DNA from: Alphaproteobacteria bacterium
GTDB lineage: Bacteria; Pseudomonadota; Alphaproteobacteria; Rhizobiales; Aestuariivirgaceae
Length of the DNA: 8,671 nt
NCBI GenBank assembly: GCA_005884715.1
Contig: VAZZ01000324.1
Span: forward strand, 1 to 8,671
Reading direction: 5' to 3'
Position numbers and translations under genes: made by a program. The notes below the pieces were generated by a model. That model saw only the letters and a program-made list of their open reading frames with translations. It made no database searches and had not been told where the DNA came from. Each line of letters begins with the position of its first letter. Positions within the stretch are counted from its first letter, which is position 1. This document shows, in pieces, positions 1 through 7,435 of the stretch.

Positions 1-407
1 AAGGTGTCTCCGCCACCGAATTCGCCATAGCGGCACCGCTTCTTCTGCTGCTGCTTGCCGGCATCGTGACGGGCTGGACCTATGAAAAGCAGTCGATGGA
101 ACTGCGCAGCGCGGTGAAGTCCGGAGCGAATTATGTGCTGCAGGGCGGCGTGGATCTCAACGCCGCGAAAAGCGCAGTGCTCACGGCCTGGGCAAACAAG
201 CCCGACGACGCGGCCGTGCAGGTTGTCCAACAATGCACCTGCGGGACGACGGTAAGCACCTGCACGGCGGTGTGTGCAGGCAATGGAGCGATTCCCAATA
301 TGTCGATGATTATTACGGCGAGCGGCTCGCTCGACACGCCGGCTAACGATTTATTGACATCGACAAAGATACACACGAGCCGCCAGGAAATCATCCGTGT
401 CAGATGA
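1..407 (+). CDS. TadE/TadG-like pilus assembly protein, 5' end missing
   Basis: The reading frame is open from base 3 and has no start in the window, so only the C-terminal part of about 134 codons is seen. It opens with ATEFAIAAP followed by a run of leucines. This is the TadE-like layout: a Glu at the head of a hydrophobic segment, as in the prepilin-like N-terminus of TadE, TadF and TadG. The remainder would lie outside the inner membrane. It holds a cysteine cluster, CxC-x6-C-x3-C, coded at about 234-275, which probably forms disulfides in the periplasm. Proteins of this family are minor pseudopilins of the Tad/Flp pilus system. The next gene starts before this one ends and has the same architecture, so the two are probably co-translated. 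Family assignment rests on the N-terminal motif only, and the exact member (TadE, TadF or TadG) cannot be settled. Confidence 0.72.
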   Translation, partial: GVSATEFAIAAPLLLLLLAGIVTGWTYEKQSMELRSAVKSGANYVLQGGVDLNAAKSAVLTAWANKPDDAAVQVVQQCTCGTTVSTCTAVCAGNGAIPNMSMIITASGSLDTPANDLLTSTKIHTSRQEIIRVR

Positions 408-831
408 ACCTGCCATGATGGAGGCGAAGCCTCGTCTCCTGAGCTTGTGGCGATGCACGTCGGGCACGGTCGCCGTCGAGTTTGCTTTCGTCTTTCCCCT
501 TCTCATTGTCTTCGTATTGGGCATATACGTCGTGGGCTCGGTCATGCACTGCATTTCGAGTGTCAAATATGCGCTCGAAGAAACAGGGCGCATGCTGCAA
601 ATGAACTCGAGTCTTAGTCAGAGCGATCTGCAGGCGGCCATCGATCAGAAGTTGACATACTATGGCAAGCAGGCCGTCACCCTGACCAAGACGGTCGACA
701 AGGACAGTTACGGTTCGAGTGTGGCGCATCTCACCGCCACCTATCCCTATTTCATAGCGGTTCCCTTCATTCCCAGATATGAGGGAGCTTTAACGCAGTC
801 CGCTGAAGTATATTTGGTGATCTCGCCCTGA
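397..831 (+). CDS. TadE-like pseudopilin family protein
   Basis: This 144-residue protein has a short basic N-terminus, then GTVAVEFAFVFP running into a single hydrophobic segment (about residues 23-50), then a roughly 95-residue soluble domain. This is the TadE/TadF plan, with the conserved Glu in the VEFA motif, and the length is typical. The product should be anchored in the inner membrane with its C-terminus outside, acting in Tad/Flp pilus assembly. The GTG at 397 is chosen because AGGA at 385-388 stands 8 bp before it. ATG codons at 415 and 418 are alternatives. It overlaps the preceding gene by 11 bp, suggesting translational coupling. It is the last gene of its unit: the next gene downstream runs in the opposite direction. 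The soluble part has no motif I recognise. Confidence 0.75.
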   Translation: MSDEPAMMEAKPRLLSLWRCTSGTVAVEFAFVFPLLIVFVLGIYVVGSVMHCISSVKYALEETGRMLQMNSSLSQSDLQAAIDQKLTYYGKQAVTLTKTVDKDSYGSSVAHLTATYPYFIAVPFIPRYEGALTQSAEVYLVISP

Positions 832-840
832 CGCCATATG

Positions 841-857
841 CAGTGTCTATGACACTG
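841..857. terminator. Hairpin between convergent genes, possible terminator
   Basis: CAGTGTC, loop TAT, GACACTG: a perfect 7-bp stem with a 3-nt loop. It begins 9 bp after the TadE-like stop codon and ends 6 bp before the last base of the convergent metallophosphoesterase frame. Its position suits a two-way terminator. No T-run follows on either strand, so it is not a standard intrinsic terminator and may only stall polymerase or protect 3' ends. Confidence 0.4.
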
Positions 858-863
858 ATCAGC

Positions 864-1670
864 TCAGAACCAGGTCCCGCGCTCGGCGTCTGGATCCATC
901 TGCGCGGGGCTGCGGTTGAGATAGGCATCCATGTGGACGAGCACCTTGTCGGGATCCGCATGGACGACCGCATACATGGCGGGCTCGTCGCTGTAGATCG
1001 TCGCCACCGAACCTGACACCAGCGGCAATTGATGAACGAGGCTTGGCGGCGCCGAGAAGCTCATGCCGCGAAACTGTCCGCTGATCGGGCGATGGGCATG
1101 GCCGAAGAACACATGCCGCACGCCGTGGCCGCCGAGCAGGGAAAGGAAGTCCTCCGCGTCATCGAGCAGGATCAGGTCCATGAGATCATGGGCGATGGAG
1201 AAAGGCGGGTGATGCATGAAGAGATAGACCGGCCTGCCTCGGGCCCGGGCGAGCTCGCCCTTGAGCCAGGCCTTGCGCTGCGTACAATAGAGCCCGGCCG
1301 AGGAGGGCGGCCCCTTCAGTGTATCGAGCAGCAGGAATAGGGCGCCATCACGCAGGATGGCGCTTTGCACGAAGCCGGCCTCATCGCGCGGTCCCTCCGG
1401 GAACACCGAGAGGAAATGGCCGCGGTCATCATGGTTGCCGAGCATCAGATGGGTTTCGATGGGAAAATCGGCGAGCCGCGCCTTCAACTGCCGGTAGACC
1501 AGGACTTCGCCGCGTTCGGCGAGATCGCCGCTGATCACGACAAAGGCCGCATCCGGGTGGAACTAGGCGATGTCTTCGAGACAGGCCTCGAAGCGGGCAA
1601 AGGGATCGAGCCCCCAGAGCCTGTCGCCCTTGGGAACGAGATGCAGGTCGCTGACATGGATGAATTTCAT
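864..1670 (-). pseudogene. Metallophosphoesterase (CpdA/GpdQ-like), interrupted by an in-frame amber codon
   Basis: The full frame is 268 codons and starts at the ATG at 1670, which overlaps the stop of the upstream Na/Pi gene as ATGA. GGAGAAG lies just upstream of it. All metallophosphoesterase motifs are present: SDLH (D8, H10), GDLAERG (D49), GNHDD (N79, H80), HHPP (H153, H154) and GHAH (H191, H193). This matches the calcineurin-like phosphodiesterases related to CpdA and GpdQ, which use two metal ions and act on phosphomono- or diesters. Codon 36 is TAG (bases 1563-1565) with no frameshift on either side. It separates the first metal-ligand motif from the rest. Restart at GTG 1538 would give 224 residues lacking D8 and H10 and has no clear ribosome site, so that product is probably inactive. 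A recent pseudogene, a sequencing error or stop readthrough would each fit. As last gene of the phn operon it may process phosphonate or phosphate esters, but the substrate is unknown. Confidence 0.8.
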
Positions 1671-3343
1671 TTAGATTTCTTCTCCGGCCGTATACGGGAA
1701 TCGCGCAGCAGACCCGCCGCCTCGATGATCGGATAGCCGGCCGATACGATATGCGAGTTGATGCGGTGCAGGTCGCGGATCATGTCGACAAACAGCGCAC
1801 TCTTGCGCAGGGAAGCGCCTCTTGCCTTGCCGCTGTCGCGGAAATGCTCGTCGATGATCCTGTTTTCGAGTGAGCGGAAGGCGTTCTTCTGCTCGATCAG
1901 CCGCTTGGCTCCGTCGATGTCGTTGGAGGTGAGGACGCCGGTGGCGAGCCTCAGCGAATGGCTGATGATCAGGCACAGATCGTCGAGCGAGGCATGCTGC
2001 TCGACCGAAAAGCCGATGCTCTGCTTGGCCTTGGCCTTGATGCGGTCGGCGAGATTGAGGTGGATGACATCGCCTGCATGTTCGAGATTGCTGGCATAGA
2101 GCATGATCTCGAGCGCCCGCTTGGTGTCGTTCTTCTCGAGTTCGGACTGGGTGAGGTCGGAGAGATAGCCATGCACCGAGGTCTGATAGCGGTTGAGCCG
2201 CTCATCGAGGGTCTTGAGCTCCTTCAGCTTCTCGAGGCTGCCGCTTCTCAGCGCCACGATGGCGGTGTCGAACATGCGGTCGAGGAGCTCGCTCATGCGC
2301 ACCGTTTCGAGCGCCGCGTTAGAAAGCGCGACGCTCGGTGTCGAGAGCGCCATCTGGTCGAGATAACGCGGCTGGCTCAGATTGTCGGGCGCCACTTTCT
2401 GGTCCGGGACGATCCGCTTCATGAGCTGCGACACCTGTCTCGTGAAGGGCAGGTAGACCAGGGCGGCAAGGAGGTTGAAGCAGGTATGGAAAATGACGGC
2501 CTGTTCGATGAGGCCGAGGGGCAGTGCCGTCACATAAAACGCGATGCGGCTGACGAAAGCGAGGAGAACGACCGAGATCGTGCCTCGGCAGAAGAGATTG
2601 GCGAGCGGCAGGCGGCGCGCTTCCGGCGGCAGTTGCAAGGTCGCCGATACCGCCGGCAGCCCACCGCCGCAATTGACGCCGAGGATGAAGCTGAGCGCCC
2701 CGGTGACGTCGAGACTGCCATTGGCGAGGAAGGAGGCGATGAGGAGGATGACCGCCAGCGTCGAGTGGCAGAGCCAGGCGAGCACCGCTCCGGCGAGGAA
2801 GGCGAGGATCGGCTCCTGCCCGATGGCCGTCAGTGCTTCGTGAAAGAGGCTGGCTTCGCGCAGTGGCATGGTCGCGCCGACAATGAGCCTGAGCGACAGC
2901 AGCATGAGGCCGAAGCCGATAAGGATGCGTCCGAAATTATGCGGCCGGAACTCAGCCGAGGCCGAAAAGGTCACATAGCCCGCGAAGAGCAGGAGCGGCG
3001 AGATCCACAGCGCGTAGGAGCTGCTCGAAGCGAAGACGGCCGAGACGAGAGCTGAACCGACATCGGCGCCGAGCAGAACGGCAAGTCCGATCGAGGTGCC
3101 GATGGCGCCGCTGGCGGCGATGCCTGAGACGATCAGCGCCATTGCCGTGGCGCTGCCCAGCGCCGCCGTCGCCATGCCGCCCGCTGCGAAGGCGGAAATA
3201 TTGTTGTCGAGCCGGTGCTGGATGAATTGCTTGAGCCGGTCGCCCCAGCCGCGCATGATGCCGGTGCGCACCATGCGAACGCCCCACAGCAGCATGGCGA
3301 CACCGCCCAGAAGCTCGACGATGACGGTGGTGCCGGCCGTCAT
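1667..3343 (-). CDS. Na/Pi cotransporter family protein with C-terminal PhoU-like domain
   Basis: The 558-residue protein has an N-terminal membrane half (about 1-300) with two related hydrophobic repeats, then a soluble helical PhoU-like domain (about 335-545). This is the NptA/YjbB layout of bacterial Na/Pi-II proteins. Bacterial members with a PhoU tail have been linked to phosphate export; E. coli YjbB is the case I recall. Here the protein sits directly behind enzymes that release phosphate from AEP, so I infer efflux of surplus phosphate, with uptake as the alternative. The signature motifs deviate: the first repeat has GSAT (63-66) where family members have QSS(S/T), with GADVGSA (92-98) instead of GANVGTT. 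The second has CHST (192-195) and GVNCGGG (222-228). The gene starts 37 bp after phnY and its stop overlaps the next gene by 4 bp, so it belongs to the operon. Family is secure; direction and substrate are inferred. Confidence 0.85.
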   Translation of the reverse strand: MTAGTTVIVELLGGVAMLLWGVRMVRTGIMRGWGDRLKQFIQHRLDNNISAFAAGGMATAALGSATAMALIVSGIAASGAIGTSIGLAVLLGADVGSALVSAVFASSSSYALWISPLLLFAGYVTFSASAEFRPHNFGRILIGFGLMLLSLRLIVGATMPLREASLFHEALTAIGQEPILAFLAGAVLAWLCHSTLAVILLIASFLANGSLDVTGALSFILGVNCGGGLPAVSATLQLPPEARRLPLANLFCRGTISVVLLAFVSRIAFYVTALPLGLIEQAVIFHTCFNLLAALVYLPFTRQVSQLMKRIVPDQKVAPDNLSQPRYLDQMALSTPSVALSNAALETVRMSELLDRMFDTAIVALRSGSLEKLKELKTLDERLNRYQTSVHGYLSDLTQSELEKNDTKRALEIMLYASNLEHAGDVIHLNLADRIKAKAKQSIGFSVEQHASLDDLCLIISHSLRLATGVLTSNDIDGAKRLIEQKNAFRSLENRIIDEHFRDSGKARGASLRKSALFVDMIRDLHRINSHIVSAGYPIIEAAGLLRDSRIRPEKKSK

Positions 3344-3380
3344 GGTCGGCTTACCCCAGCAAGGGGAGAGGGGATTCCCG

Positions 3381-4841
3381 TCAGTTCGGCCAGGGCAGGG
3401 ACCAGGTTTTCACGTTGGTGTAGAATTTCATCGCCTCCAGCACACCCTCCTTGATGCCGTTACCGGAGTCCTTGATACCGCCGAAAGGCGACATTTCGAT
3501 CCGATAGCCCGGCACTTCCCAGATATTCACAGTGCCGACATTCAGTCCTTCGATGAAACGGGTGATCCGGTCAAGCCGGTTGGTGCACACGCCGGATGAG
3601 AGCCCGAAGGGGGTGGAATTGGAGATCCTGATCACCGCCTCATCGTCATTGGGAACGCGAACGATCGGAATGATGGGCCCGAAAGTCTCCTCGAAGACCA
3701 GTTCCGATTCATGCGGCACATGATCGAGCGTGATCGGCGGCAGAAGTGCGCCCTTCCGGCCCGGATTGTAGAGCACCTTGGCGCCCTGTTCCTCGGCGCG
3801 ATGGACGCGGGCTTCGAATGTCGCCGCCGCCTGTTCATGGACGACGGTGCCAAGATCGGTATCGGCTGCCATCGGGTCGCCGAATTTGATCTTCTTTGCC
3901 TTTTCGAGCACCAGGGGAACAAATTTGTCGGCTATGCGCTCCTGCACCAGGATGCGCTTCACCGCGGTGCAGCGCTGACCCGAATTGCGCGTCGCTCCCT
4001 GGACGGCAAGCTCGGCCGCCTTGTCGAGATCGGTATCGGACAGGTCATCGAGGATGATGAGCGGATCATTGCCGCCGAGTTCGAGGGCGGCCCGCCGATA
4101 GCCCGCCTTTTCGGCGATGATCTTGCCGACCTTGACGCCGCCGGTGAAGGTGATGACGTCGATTTCGCCATTCGTCACCATTTCGGCGCCGATATCCTTG
4201 GGCCAACCGGTCACCACCTGGAACATCTCGGGCGGCAATCCGGCCTCATAGAGGATGTCCGCCAGAGCGATGGCAGTGAGCGGCGTCAATTCGGTCGGTT
4301 TGCAAACGACGCAGTTGTTGGTGGCGATCGCCGGCGCCACCTTGTGCGACACCATATTGAGCGGATGGTTGAACGGCGTGATCGCCGAGATGACACCGGC
4401 CGGTTCGCGCTTGGTGAAGATCTTGCGCGGCTTGCCCTGGGGGGTGAGATCGCAGGAGAAGATCTGACCGTCATCGAGAATGGCGAGCTGACCGGCGAGC
4501 GAATAGACGTCACAGGCCCGGCCGCATTCATAGAGAGAATCCTTCTTCGACAGGCCGAGTTCGAGCGTGATGAGATCGGAAAGCTCACCGCGCCGGTCGC
4601 CGATGAGTTCGGCGGTGCGGAACAGGATCCGCTGGCGCTCATAACGGGTAAGCTTGGGCTTGAACGACTTGGCGATGGCGAAGGCTTTTGCCGCATGCTC
4701 AGCCCGTCCCGCCGGCACGGTCCCGATGATCTCATTCGTATAGGGATAGTGGACGGGGACGACGTCATCGGCATCGACACGCTTGCCGCCGATCCGCATC
4801 TGCTCCTTGATGATCTTGCGTGTCGTCGTGATCTTATTCAT
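3381..4841 (-). CDS. phnY: Phosphonoacetaldehyde dehydrogenase
   Basis: PhnY oxidises phosphonoacetaldehyde to phosphonoacetate with NAD(P)+, the middle step of cytoplasmic AEP breakdown. The 486-residue protein is a full-length aldehyde dehydrogenase. It shows the oxyanion-hole Asn in TPFNHP (N158), the general base in LELGG (E254) and the nucleophile in SGQRCTA (C291). R108, H159, R290 and R447 fall exactly where I recall the phosphonate-contacting residues of the structurally studied Sinorhizobium meliloti PhnY, which separates it from general succinate-semialdehyde-type relatives. The ATG at 4841 lies 17 bp after phnA and is followed by MNKITTTRKI. Its ribosome site is weak (GAAAG), which fits coupling to phnA. 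The operon context, between phnA and the Na/Pi gene and with phnW upstream, supports the assignment independently. Confidence 0.95.
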   Translation of the reverse strand: MNKITTTRKIIKEQMRIGGKRVDADDVVPVHYPYTNEIIGTVPAGRAEHAAKAFAIAKSFKPKLTRYERQRILFRTAELIGDRRGELSDLITLELGLSKKDSLYECGRACDVYSLAGQLAILDDGQIFSCDLTPQGKPRKIFTKREPAGVISAITPFNHPLNMVSHKVAPAIATNNCVVCKPTELTPLTAIALADILYEAGLPPEMFQVVTGWPKDIGAEMVTNGEIDVITFTGGVKVGKIIAEKAGYRRAALELGGNDPLIILDDLSDTDLDKAAELAVQGATRNSGQRCTAVKRILVQERIADKFVPLVLEKAKKIKFGDPMAADTDLGTVVHEQAAATFEARVHRAEEQGAKVLYNPGRKGALLPPITLDHVPHESELVFEETFGPIIPIVRVPNDDEAVIRISNSTPFGLSSGVCTNRLDRITRFIEGLNVGTVNIWEVPGYRIEMSPFGGIKDSGNGIKEGVLEAMKFYTNVKTWSLPWPN

Positions 4842-4858
4842 CGCATTTGGAACTTTCG

Positions 4859-6124
4859 TTACGCCGCTTCTTCGCGGCTTGCCGCGATGTGGTTGCAGCC
4901 GATGAAGAAGGCATCGAAATTGCGCAACGTGGCGCCGAGACCTTCGGTCTTGCGGTTGACGATGATCGGGACTTCCTGCTCCGAAAGACCGCCATGCGAG
5001 CGCAACGGTTCGGTGAGACCGGACAGATCATGCTTGTCGCGGCTGGTGCCGATCACCTTGCTGTGCATCGGGCCTCCCGACACCACGATGAGATCGCCCA
5101 TGCGGTCTTCCGGCAGTTCGAAGCGCGCACAGCCTTCCTTGCGATCGAGCACGACATCGATGCCCGATTGAGCCGCAATATGCCGGGCAATATCCTGCGG
5201 CTTGGGGCCATAGGCGTAAACCGTGGCGAAGGAGCCGAGCGCGCCGTGATGGACGACGTAAGGATCGGTGATGGGCAGGATCACCTTGGTCTTGCCCGCC
5301 CCGTATTCCTTGTCGAGAACGTCCTGCAGGAAGATCACGTCCGGTTGGCCATCGCTGAGATGTTTGTCCTTCATGCCATGATCGGCGACAATCACCACCG
5401 TTGCGCCCAAGGCATCGAGCTCGCCCAGATAGTGGTCCATCATGGCGTAAAAGTCGTTCGCCTTGGCCGCACCCGGTGCATATTTGTGTTGGATATAGTC
5501 GGTCGTCGACAGATACATGAGATCGGGCCGCATGCGCTTGAGGAGCGCAACACCCGCCGCGAAGACGAATTCGGAGAGTTCGGCCGAATAGACATCGGGG
5601 ACTTTCATGCCGGTGAGCTTGCACGCATCCGCTATGCCATTTTCGGCGAGCGTCGCCTTGTCGGCCTTTTCAGAAGAGAAGCAGATGGCGCTGCCGTCGA
5701 AGACGAGACCCTTGCCGAGGAGGAGGCGGAGTTTGTCCTTCGCCGTCACCACCGCGACCTTGGCGCCGGCTTCCTGAAAGGCGGCAAAGATCGTAGGCGC
5801 TCTCAGCCATTTGGGATCGTTCATCATCACTTCGCGCCCGCTTTCGGGGTCGATGAGATAATTGCCGCAGATGCCATGGATGGCCGGCGGCCGGCCGGTG
5901 GCGATCGACAGGTTGTTGGGATTGGTGAAGCTCGGCATGGCGGACAGGCCGCGGCGGTTTTCGCCCTTGCCGATCATCGCTTCGAGATGGGGCATGAGCC
6001 CCTTCTTGCGCGCCATTTCCATATAGGCAGGCTCGCTGCCGTCGCAGCAGATGACCACCAAGGGCGCCTGTGGCCAGGCATAGATCCGGCCATTCACCGG
6101 CACGGGTTTTCGTTTCTGGATCAT
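4859..6124 (-). CDS. phnA: Phosphonoacetate hydrolase
   Basis: PhnA cleaves the C-P bond of phosphonoacetate to give acetate and phosphate, the last step of this route. The 421-residue protein belongs to the alkaline phosphatase superfamily and has the length of the S. meliloti enzyme. The two-zinc site can be read: D28 in CCDGS, nucleophile T67 in MPSFTNPNN, D209 and H213 in STTDYIQHK, D248 and H249 in VADHGM, and H377 in RSHGG. This is the phosphonoacetate hydrolase of the phnWAY type, not the unrelated E. coli 'PhnA' of the same name. The ATG at 6124 lies 30 bp after phnW, with AAGG about 12 bp upstream as a modest ribosome site. No signal peptide is seen, so the enzyme is cytoplasmic. Confidence 0.95.
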   Translation of the reverse strand: MIQKRKPVPVNGRIYAWPQAPLVVICCDGSEPAYMEMARKKGLMPHLEAMIGKGENRRGLSAMPSFTNPNNLSIATGRPPAIHGICGNYLIDPESGREVMMNDPKWLRAPTIFAAFQEAGAKVAVVTAKDKLRLLLGKGLVFDGSAICFSSEKADKATLAENGIADACKLTGMKVPDVYSAELSEFVFAAGVALLKRMRPDLMYLSTTDYIQHKYAPGAAKANDFYAMMDHYLGELDALGATVVIVADHGMKDKHLSDGQPDVIFLQDVLDKEYGAGKTKVILPITDPYVVHHGALGSFATVYAYGPKPQDIARHIAAQSGIDVVLDRKEGCARFELPEDRMGDLIVVSGGPMHSKVIGTSRDKHDLSGLTEPLRSHGGLSEQEVPIIVNRKTEGLGATLRNFDAFFIGCNHIAASREEAA

Positions 6125-6154
6125 GGACTTAAGTTGCCTTTTTGAATCTGTGTC

Positions 6155-7336
6155 TCAACTTTCGAGCGGACGCATGTCGCTGACACCCATCTCCCTGAAG
6201 ACTTCACGGATGGCTAAGAGAGCGCCGCGGATTACTGTCTCATCGAGTTGCCCGATGGTGCCGATGCGGAAACTCGGCCTCTTGGTGAGCTTGCCCGGAT
6301 AGATCGCATAGCCGCGCTGCCTCAGCATTTCATAGAAGGTCTCGAAGTGGAAATGCGGGTCGCGCGGCGTCAGGAAAGTCTGGATGATCGGGCCTGCCTC
6401 ATCGTCGCTGAGCAGTGTCTGGATGCCCATCTCACGCATGCCCGTCACGAGCACTTCAGCATTGCGCTTGTAGCGGGCGCCCCGCGCCGAGAGGCCGCCG
6501 GCATGGGTATATTCCTCGAGCGCCTTCTGGAAGGCGACGATCGCATGGGTGGGCGGGGTGTAGCGGAACTGGCCTGTGCGCTCGAGCACCCGCCACTGCT
6601 CGCAAAGGTCGAGAACGGTCGAATGGCACACCCCTTCACTCTCTTCAAGGAGCTGGCGCCTCACCAGAACATAGGAGAAGCCCGGCACGCCCTCGAGGCA
6701 TTTGTTGGAAGACGACACCATCACATCGATGTTCCAGCCGCTCATGTCGATCGGTATGGCGCCGAAGGACGACATGGCGTCGACCATGATAGTAAGCGCC
6801 CGGCCCTGGACGGCTTTGCAGATCGCCTGGATCGGGTTGATGATGCCGGATGTCGTCTCGCAGTGGACGAACCACAGATGGCTGATGGTGCGGTCGGAGC
6901 TGAGGACACTGACGATCTCTTCCGGGCTCGGCGCTTCGCTGTCGCCCTTGTCGAGGGTCACCACCGGCCGGCCCAGGCGGTTGAGGATTTTCGCCGCCCG
7001 CTCGCCATAGGCGCCATTGCAGACAACCAGCGTCTTGTAGCGCTTGCTGGGACAGAAGCTGCCGAGCGCCGCCTCGACGGCGAACGTGCCGGAGCCCTGC
7101 ATGATCACGCATTCATAATTCGGGCCGCAATTGGCGAGATCGAGCAGACTTGAGCGGATCCCCTTGACGATCTCGCGGAATTCGATGTCGCGCGAGCCAT
7201 AGTCGGCGAGCATGGCGAGCTTCACGCCCCGCGATGTCGTGAGCGGACCTGGGGTGAGAAGATAGGGCATATCCTCCTGGCCTTCGGGGCCATTGAAGGT
7301 CGGGGCGAAGGAAGCGGCAAGGCTAGTAGCGGTCAT
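6155..7336 (-). CDS. phnW: 2-aminoethylphosphonate--pyruvate aminotransferase
   Basis: PhnW is a PLP-dependent class V aminotransferase that moves the amino group of AEP to pyruvate, giving phosphonoacetaldehyde and alanine. Family landmarks counted from the ATG at 7336 (393 residues): YLLTPGPLTTSR near the N-terminus, QGSGTFAVEA, D186 in VDAMSSFG, PLP lysine K212 in SSSNKCLEGVPGF, and R357 in FRIGTIG for phosphonate or carboxylate binding. I chose the ATG at 7336 because GAGG stands 9 bp upstream. The frame continues to a TTG at 7387, and an ATG at 7270 would give 371 residues, close to the enteric length, but its AGGAGG lies only 2 bp away. The first about 22 residues are therefore an extension over enteric PhnW. 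It is the first gene of the operon, divergent from the LysR gene, so it is the likely direct target of that regulator. Confidence 0.93.
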   Translation of the reverse strand: MTATSLAASFAPTFNGPEGQEDMPYLLTPGPLTTSRGVKLAMLADYGSRDIEFREIVKGIRSSLLDLANCGPNYECVIMQGSGTFAVEAALGSFCPSKRYKTLVVCNGAYGERAAKILNRLGRPVVTLDKGDSEAPSPEEIVSVLSSDRTISHLWFVHCETTSGIINPIQAICKAVQGRALTIMVDAMSSFGAIPIDMSGWNIDVMVSSSNKCLEGVPGFSYVLVRRQLLEESEGVCHSTVLDLCEQWRVLERTGQFRYTPPTHAIVAFQKALEEYTHAGGLSARGARYKRNAEVLVTGMREMGIQTLLSDDEAGPIIQTFLTPRDPHFHFETFYEMLRQRGYAIYPGKLTKRPSFRIGTIGQLDETVIRGALLAIREVFREMGVSDMRPLES

Positions 7337-7396
7337 GGAGCTTGGCCTCGAATAAGTCCTTCCCGTTATGGGGGAGAGCGCTTCCAATCTCGCCCC

Positions 7397-7414
7397 TAAG
7401 TCAGGTATAAGTCA
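7397..7414 (+). repeat. Two direct TAAGTCA repeats, 11 bp apart
   Basis: TAAGTCA occurs at 7397-7403 and 7408-7414, start to start 11 bp, one helical turn. The spacing equals that of a Pho box (7-bp repeats with 4-bp spacer), but only GTCA of each CTGTCAT unit is kept. Related TAAG units follow at 7420 and 7439. It may be a binding site for the adjacent LysR protein or a degenerate PhoB site. Confidence 0.45.
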
Positions 7415-7415
7415 A

Positions 7416-7428
7416 ATCATAAGATGAT
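7416..7428. promoter_or_regulatory. Short dyad overlapping the putative phnW -10
   Basis: ATCAT AAG ATGAT is a perfect 5-bp dyad with a 3-bp centre. It covers the candidate phnW -10 (TATGAT on the - strand). It could be a secondary site of the LysR-type regulator, although dyads this short arise by chance in AT-rich DNA. Confidence 0.3.
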
Positions 7429-7435
7429 ATATTGA

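Noticed and set aside
234..275. Cysteine cluster in the first TadE/TadG-like protein as a metal site or maturation signal
   Set aside because: Paired cysteines are familiar in the exported part of such proteins and disulfides explain them more simply.
1563..1565. Amber codon as a pyrrolysine site
   Set aside because: Pyrrolysine use is not expected in this type of bacterium, the protein family is not known to need it, and no such machinery is in the window.
1958..3055. Long open frame on the + strand opposite the Na/Pi gene (365 codons)
   Set aside because: It encodes a very Arg/Glu/Asp-rich protein without recognisable domains and mirrors the codon pattern of the real gene on the other strand.
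3354..3366. CCCC-AGCAA-GGGG inverted repeat in the phnY to Na/Pi gap
   Set aside because: Only 4 bp of stem and no T-run; it could weakly affect mRNA stability but is too short to call an attenuator.
3711..6145. Long + strand frames opposite phnY and phnA (486 and 432 codons)
   Set aside because: They are antisense frames of GC-rich genes whose active-site motifs clearly lie on the - strand, and no family is recognisable.
6248..7153. + strand frame opposite phnW (301 codons)
   Set aside because: Antisense shadow; the PLP-site and other PhnW motifs are on the - strand.
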